This document shows, one piece after another, positions 61,402-64,000 of a stretch of DNA of 64,000 nucleotides. The notes below the pieces were generated by a model. That model did not search any database. It was given only the letters and a program-made list of their open reading frames with translations, and had not been told where the DNA came from. The translations under genes and the position numbers were made by a program. Within the stretch, counting starts at the first letter, position 1, and each line of letters begins with the position of its first letter. Source of the stretch: BOG-908 sp965198915 (GTDB lineage Bacteria; Pseudomonadota; Alphaproteobacteria; Acetobacterales; Acetobacteraceae); the NCBI GenBank assembly GCA_965198915.1, contig CBDAQC010000002.1, positions 1,426,001 to 1,490,000 on the forward strand, read 5' to 3'.

Positions 61402-62577
61402 TTGCTAAACCTCCTGGTTTTCACAACGCTTTTCCCGAATGCCGCGCAGCCCAACCACGGCGTCTTCGTTGAAAACCGCCTGCGCCACCTGTTGTCCACC
61501 GGCCAGGCCCGCGCCACCGTGCTCGCGCCGGTCGCCTGGTTCCCCGGCCGAAGCGTGGCCGCGCCGGCGGAAGAACGCCGGCACGGCCTGCGCGTGCTGC
61601 ACCCGAGCTGGCTGTCCGTCCCCGCGATAGGCATGCGCGCCGCACCCTGGCTGCTCTACCAGGCCGCCGCCCGCACGCTCGCCGGCTTGCTGGCCCAGGG
61701 CGAGCGGTTCGACGCCATCGATGCGCACTATTTCTACCCGGACGGCGTGGCTGCCATACGGCTGGGCCGCCGTTTCGGCCTGCCCGTGGTGATCACCGCG
61801 CGCGGCTCGGACATCACCCAGTTCCCGGACTACCCCGCGCCGCGCCGCATGATCCTGCAGGCAGCGCGCGAGGCCGCCGCAGTGATCACCGTCAGCGGCG
61901 GACTGCGGGATGCGCTGGTGGCGCTCGGCGCCGAGCCGGGCAAGATCACCGTCCTGCGCAACGGCGTGGACCTGGCGATGTTCCGCCCGGTGGACCGCGA
62001 AGCGGCACGGCGGACGCTCGGGATCGCAGGCCGCACGCTCGTCTCGGTGGGCGCGCTCATTCCGCGCAAGGGCCACGACCTGACGATCGAGGCGCTCACC
62101 CGGCTGCCAGGCTGGCGCCTGGTGCTCGCCGGCCAGGGCCCGGAGCGCGGTCGCCTTGAGGCCCTCGCCGCCAGCCTGGGCGTGGCGGACCGGGTGCAAA
62201 TGCTCGGCGCCGTCCCGCATGCGGAACTGGCCGGGCTGTACAGCGCCGCGGACCTCTCCGTGCTGTCCTCCTCACGCGAAGGCTGGGCGAACGTCCTGCT
62301 TGAATCGATGGCTTGCGGCACTGCCGTGGTGGCCAGTCCCATCCCGGGCAACCCGGAGGTCGTGGCCTCTCCCGAGGCGGGCTTCATCGCGGAGACTCGT
62401 TCCGCAGACGCGATCGCCGCCTGCGTGCGCCAGTGGGAAGCAGATCCGATCGCACGCACCGCCACACGGGCCTATGCGGAGGGCTTCAGCTGGGACGAGA
62501 CCAGCGCCGGTCAGCTGGCCATCTTCGAAAAGGCCAAGCGCCCTACCCCTGACCCCACGCGTCTGTCTGACCACTGA
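61387..62577 (+). CDS. Glycosyltransferase family 4 protein of the exosortase locus
   Basis: A 396-residue GT-B enzyme. FTTLFPNAAQPNHGVFVENRL is the standard N-terminus of this exosortase-linked group; further blocks are DAHYFYPDGVAAIRLGRRFG, TARGSDITQFPDYP, VLRNGVDLAMFRPVD, VGALIPRKGHDLTIEAL and the C-terminal nucleotide-sugar site SSREGWANVLLESMACG. It adds a sugar to the growing repeat unit. ATG 61387 lies inside the right arm of a family 1 element and codons 1-5 come from it; no ribosome site is visible. Confidence 0.9.
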   Translation: MALLALLNLLVFTTLFPNAAQPNHGVFVENRLRHLLSTGQARATVLAPVAWFPGRSVAAPAEERRHGLRVLHPSWLSVPAIGMRAAPWLLYQAAARTLAGLLAQGERFDAIDAHYFYPDGVAAIRLGRRFGLPVVITARGSDITQFPDYPAPRRMILQAAREAAAVITVSGGLRDALVALGAEPGKITVLRNGVDLAMFRPVDREAARRTLGIAGRTLVSVGALIPRKGHDLTIEALTRLPGWRLVLAGQGPERGRLEALAASLGVADRVQMLGAVPHAELAGLYSAADLSVLSSSREGWANVLLESMACGTAVVASPIPGNPEVVASPEAGFIAETRSADAIAACVRQWEADPIARTATRAYAEGFSWDETSAGQLAIFEKAKRPTPDPTRLSDH

Positions 62578-62590
62578 GCCGCGCCCCCAC

Positions 62591-62647
62591 CGAATGGGGT
62601 CTGGGGCCGAGGCCCCAGCGGGGTTTGGGGCAGAGCCCCATTCTTCC
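62591..62647. repeat. Family 2 repeat (copy 6), right border of the exosortase locus
   Basis: GAATGGGGTCTGGGGCCGAG then GCCCCAGCGGGGTTTGGGGC and AGAGCCCCA: nearly identical and in the same orientation as 49686-49745, 12.9 kb away. It sits between convergent genes and can form G/C hairpins. Confidence 0.75.
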
Positions 62648-62701
62648 TGTCACTTCGCCCACTCCCCATCAGCCCACTGACGGGGAGAAGCCGAAGGACC
62701 C

Positions 62702-63838
62702 TTAGCGCTTGGGTTCTTTGCCGCCGCCGCCATGCGGGGCTGCCGCGGCGGGACGCGGTGCCGGCGCACGCGGTGCAGCGGCGGGCCTGGGCGCGAAACC
62801 GCCCGGACGCACGGCCTGGGCGGGACGGGCTTCGTGGACAGGCGCCCGCGCCGCAGATGGCGCGTGTTCCGTCCGCTGGGCCGTATTCGCCCGCTCGGCG
62901 TGGGTGTTCGCGCGCTCGCCGGCATTGTTGGCACGCTCGCCAGCCGTGTTCGCGCGTTCGCCATGCGTGTTGGCACGCTCTGCCGCGGTGTTCGCCCGCG
63001 TCTGGTTGGCGTTCGCCCGCGTCTCGGCCGCGTTTGCGCGCGTCTCCGCCGCGTTAGCACGCGTCTCCGCCGCATTGGCGCGCACCACGCCCGGGCCGGT
63101 GAACTGGCCGGGACGTTGCGCCGCCGCAACGGCAGGGGCGCCGTGGTTGGTGGAGAAACGCTGGCCCGGATCGGCCGCGGCAAGCTGCGTGTGGCGCGCC
63201 TGCTCGGCCGTTGGCGGCACGTGCTGCTCGTGCTGGAACGCCACTTCCTGCGGCGTGGGGCGCGCGGCAATGCCGCCAGGGCCGTTGAAGCTGACGCGGG
63301 TGACGTTGTTGTTGATGACGGTGTTGTTCACATAGGTGTTGTGCACGCCGCCGAAGATGCCGACATTCCCGCCGAACGCCGCGGTGTTGTAGAAGAATCC
63401 GCCGCCGCGCCACTCACCGCCGCCGAAGCCCACGCCACCATAGCCGAAGCCGTAATTGATGCCGCCGTAGAAGCCGACATGCGGCCCCCAATAGCCCGCG
63501 TTGAATCCGTACACGCCGCCCGTGTAGCCCCAATAGCCGGGCGTCCACAGCAGGCCCACGCTCGGCGGCTGCACCCACACGCCGGGCACCCAGTAATAGC
63601 CGGCCTCGCCATAGTTCCAGTAGCCGGGCGTGAAGATGTAGCCAGGGCCGGGCAGCGGCGGCGGCGCGTATACCGGCAGCGGCGGCGGTGCGACGGTGAT
63701 GTTCAGGCCGATGCCGATCTGCGCGCTTGCGCGCGTGGGCGCCAGCGTGATCGGCGCCGCAACCAGGGACAGCGCCAGGGCGGATGCCAGCACGGGACTC
63801 CAGGTGGACGTTCTCAGGGCAGTTCGAAACGCGCGCAT
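62702..63838 (-). CDS. Exported YXWGXW-repeat protein with heptad-like Ala/Asn repeats
   Basis: A 378-residue protein with a signal peptide (VLASALALSLVAAPITLAPT, ending RASA-Q). Residues about 65-130 hold several Tyr/Trp-rich 'PGYW' units (FTPGYWNYGEAGYYWVPGVW, LLWTPGYWGY) of the YXWGXW type, then a Gly/aromatic region, and residues about 255-330 are a run of seven-residue units of the form R-A-N-x-x-E/Q-R/T (RANAAETRANAAET and so on). The end is Pro/Ala/Arg-rich. AAGGA eight bases before ATG 63838 fixes the start. Function unknown; a surface or periplasmic structural role fits. Confidence 0.8.
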   Translation of the reverse strand: MRAFRTALRTSTWSPVLASALALSLVAAPITLAPTRASAQIGIGLNITVAPPPLPVYAPPPLPGPGYIFTPGYWNYGEAGYYWVPGVWVQPPSVGLLWTPGYWGYTGGVYGFNAGYWGPHVGFYGGINYGFGYGGVGFGGGEWRGGGFFYNTAAFGGNVGIFGGVHNTYVNNTVINNNVTRVSFNGPGGIAARPTPQEVAFQHEQHVPPTAEQARHTQLAAADPGQRFSTNHGAPAVAAAQRPGQFTGPGVVRANAAETRANAAETRANAAETRANANQTRANTAAERANTHGERANTAGERANNAGERANTHAERANTAQRTEHAPSAARAPVHEARPAQAVRPGGFAPRPAAAPRAPAPRPAAAAPHGGGGKEPKR

Positions 63839-64000
63839 TGTCGTATCCTTGTCGATATCACCCGAAATTGGGGCGGGGTCTGTCTTGTTACAATGCGGCT
63901 CAACCAGGGGAAATGTGTCATAATGCCGCGTTCGTATCAGGACGTTACGCACCAGGTCACCTATCCCGGTTCGCCTCGTTCTTGGGCTGGTTAGTCGCAA

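Noticed and set aside
49760..63838. PEP-CTERM substrate proteins near the exosortase
   Set aside because: No protein end in the window shows PEP, a membrane helix and an Arg cluster in that order; the YXWGXW protein ends in a soluble basic tail.

Overview
The window is a high-GC, gene-dense stretch of an alphaproteobacterial chromosome, most likely from the Acetobacteraceae (Rhodospirillales). Pointers are the stand-alone F0 ATP synthase operon (atpI-B-E-F'-F without the F1 genes), a circularly permuted two-piece type tmRNA, ThyX, the trpE/G/D/C-moaC-moeA order and the yebC-ruvC-ruvA order. The family-level placement is an inference. No plasmid, phage or integrase gene is visible.

Layout: 1-2.2 kb, AsmA-like protein end and a small exported protein; 2.4-5.2 kb, F0 ATP synthase; 5.3-9.0 kb, thyX, ssrA (tmRNA, unpermuted-looking only when read on the minus strand as acceptor piece then coding piece), rpmG, a PmtA-like methyltransferase and a degenerate EAL-domain protein; 9.1-13.1 kb, aldehyde dehydrogenase, coupled hydrolase and an MFS exporter; 13.2-16.4 kb, tRNA-Thr, a small lipoprotein, a GFA protein and yebC-ruvC-ruvA; 16.6-21.0 kb, GT61 glycosyltransferase, gamma-glutamyltransferase and dGTPase; 21.2-31.0 kb, erpA-like, xth, ppiD, trpE, an odd low-GC ORF, trpG, trpD, trpC, moaC, moeA; 31.2-36.7 kb, a DUF892 protein and type II secretion parts (gspE, gspF, prepilin peptidase) with a Tat-exported hydrolase inside the operon; 36.9-46.3 kb, beta-oxidation genes (acyl-CoA dehydrogenase, fadB, fadA, MerR regulator, fadD) and a ferredoxin; 46.3-49.6 kb, two tandem cysteine desulfurases and a divergent hydrolase; 49.7-62.6 kb, an exosortase A (XrtA/PEP-CTERM type) exopolysaccharide export locus; 62.7-63.8 kb, a YXWGXW-repeat exported protein.

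The most striking non-genic feature is a family of dispersed intergenic palindromic elements (called family 1 here): 19 loci in 64 kb. A full copy has two roughly 45-bp arms that are reverse complements of each other, each arm itself a small A/T-rich hairpin, around a variable 40-110 bp spacer. Nine loci are single arms. About 16 of the 19 loci place one arm, always in the same sense orientation, just 5' of a start codon, often where no Shine-Dalgarno sequence is visible; in two cases the element appears to supply the start codon itself. A second family (G/C-rich palindromes such as the perfect 19-bp hairpin at 14362-14380) lies mostly at gene ends, and two near-identical direct copies bracket the exosortase locus. 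A third family lies upstream of thyX and also sits nested inside a family 1 copy between atpE and atpF'.

All calls come from reading the sequence and recognising motifs; no database search was possible. Gene functions for conserved families are firm; isotype of the second tRNA, several start codons and all functions proposed for the repeat elements are uncertain.
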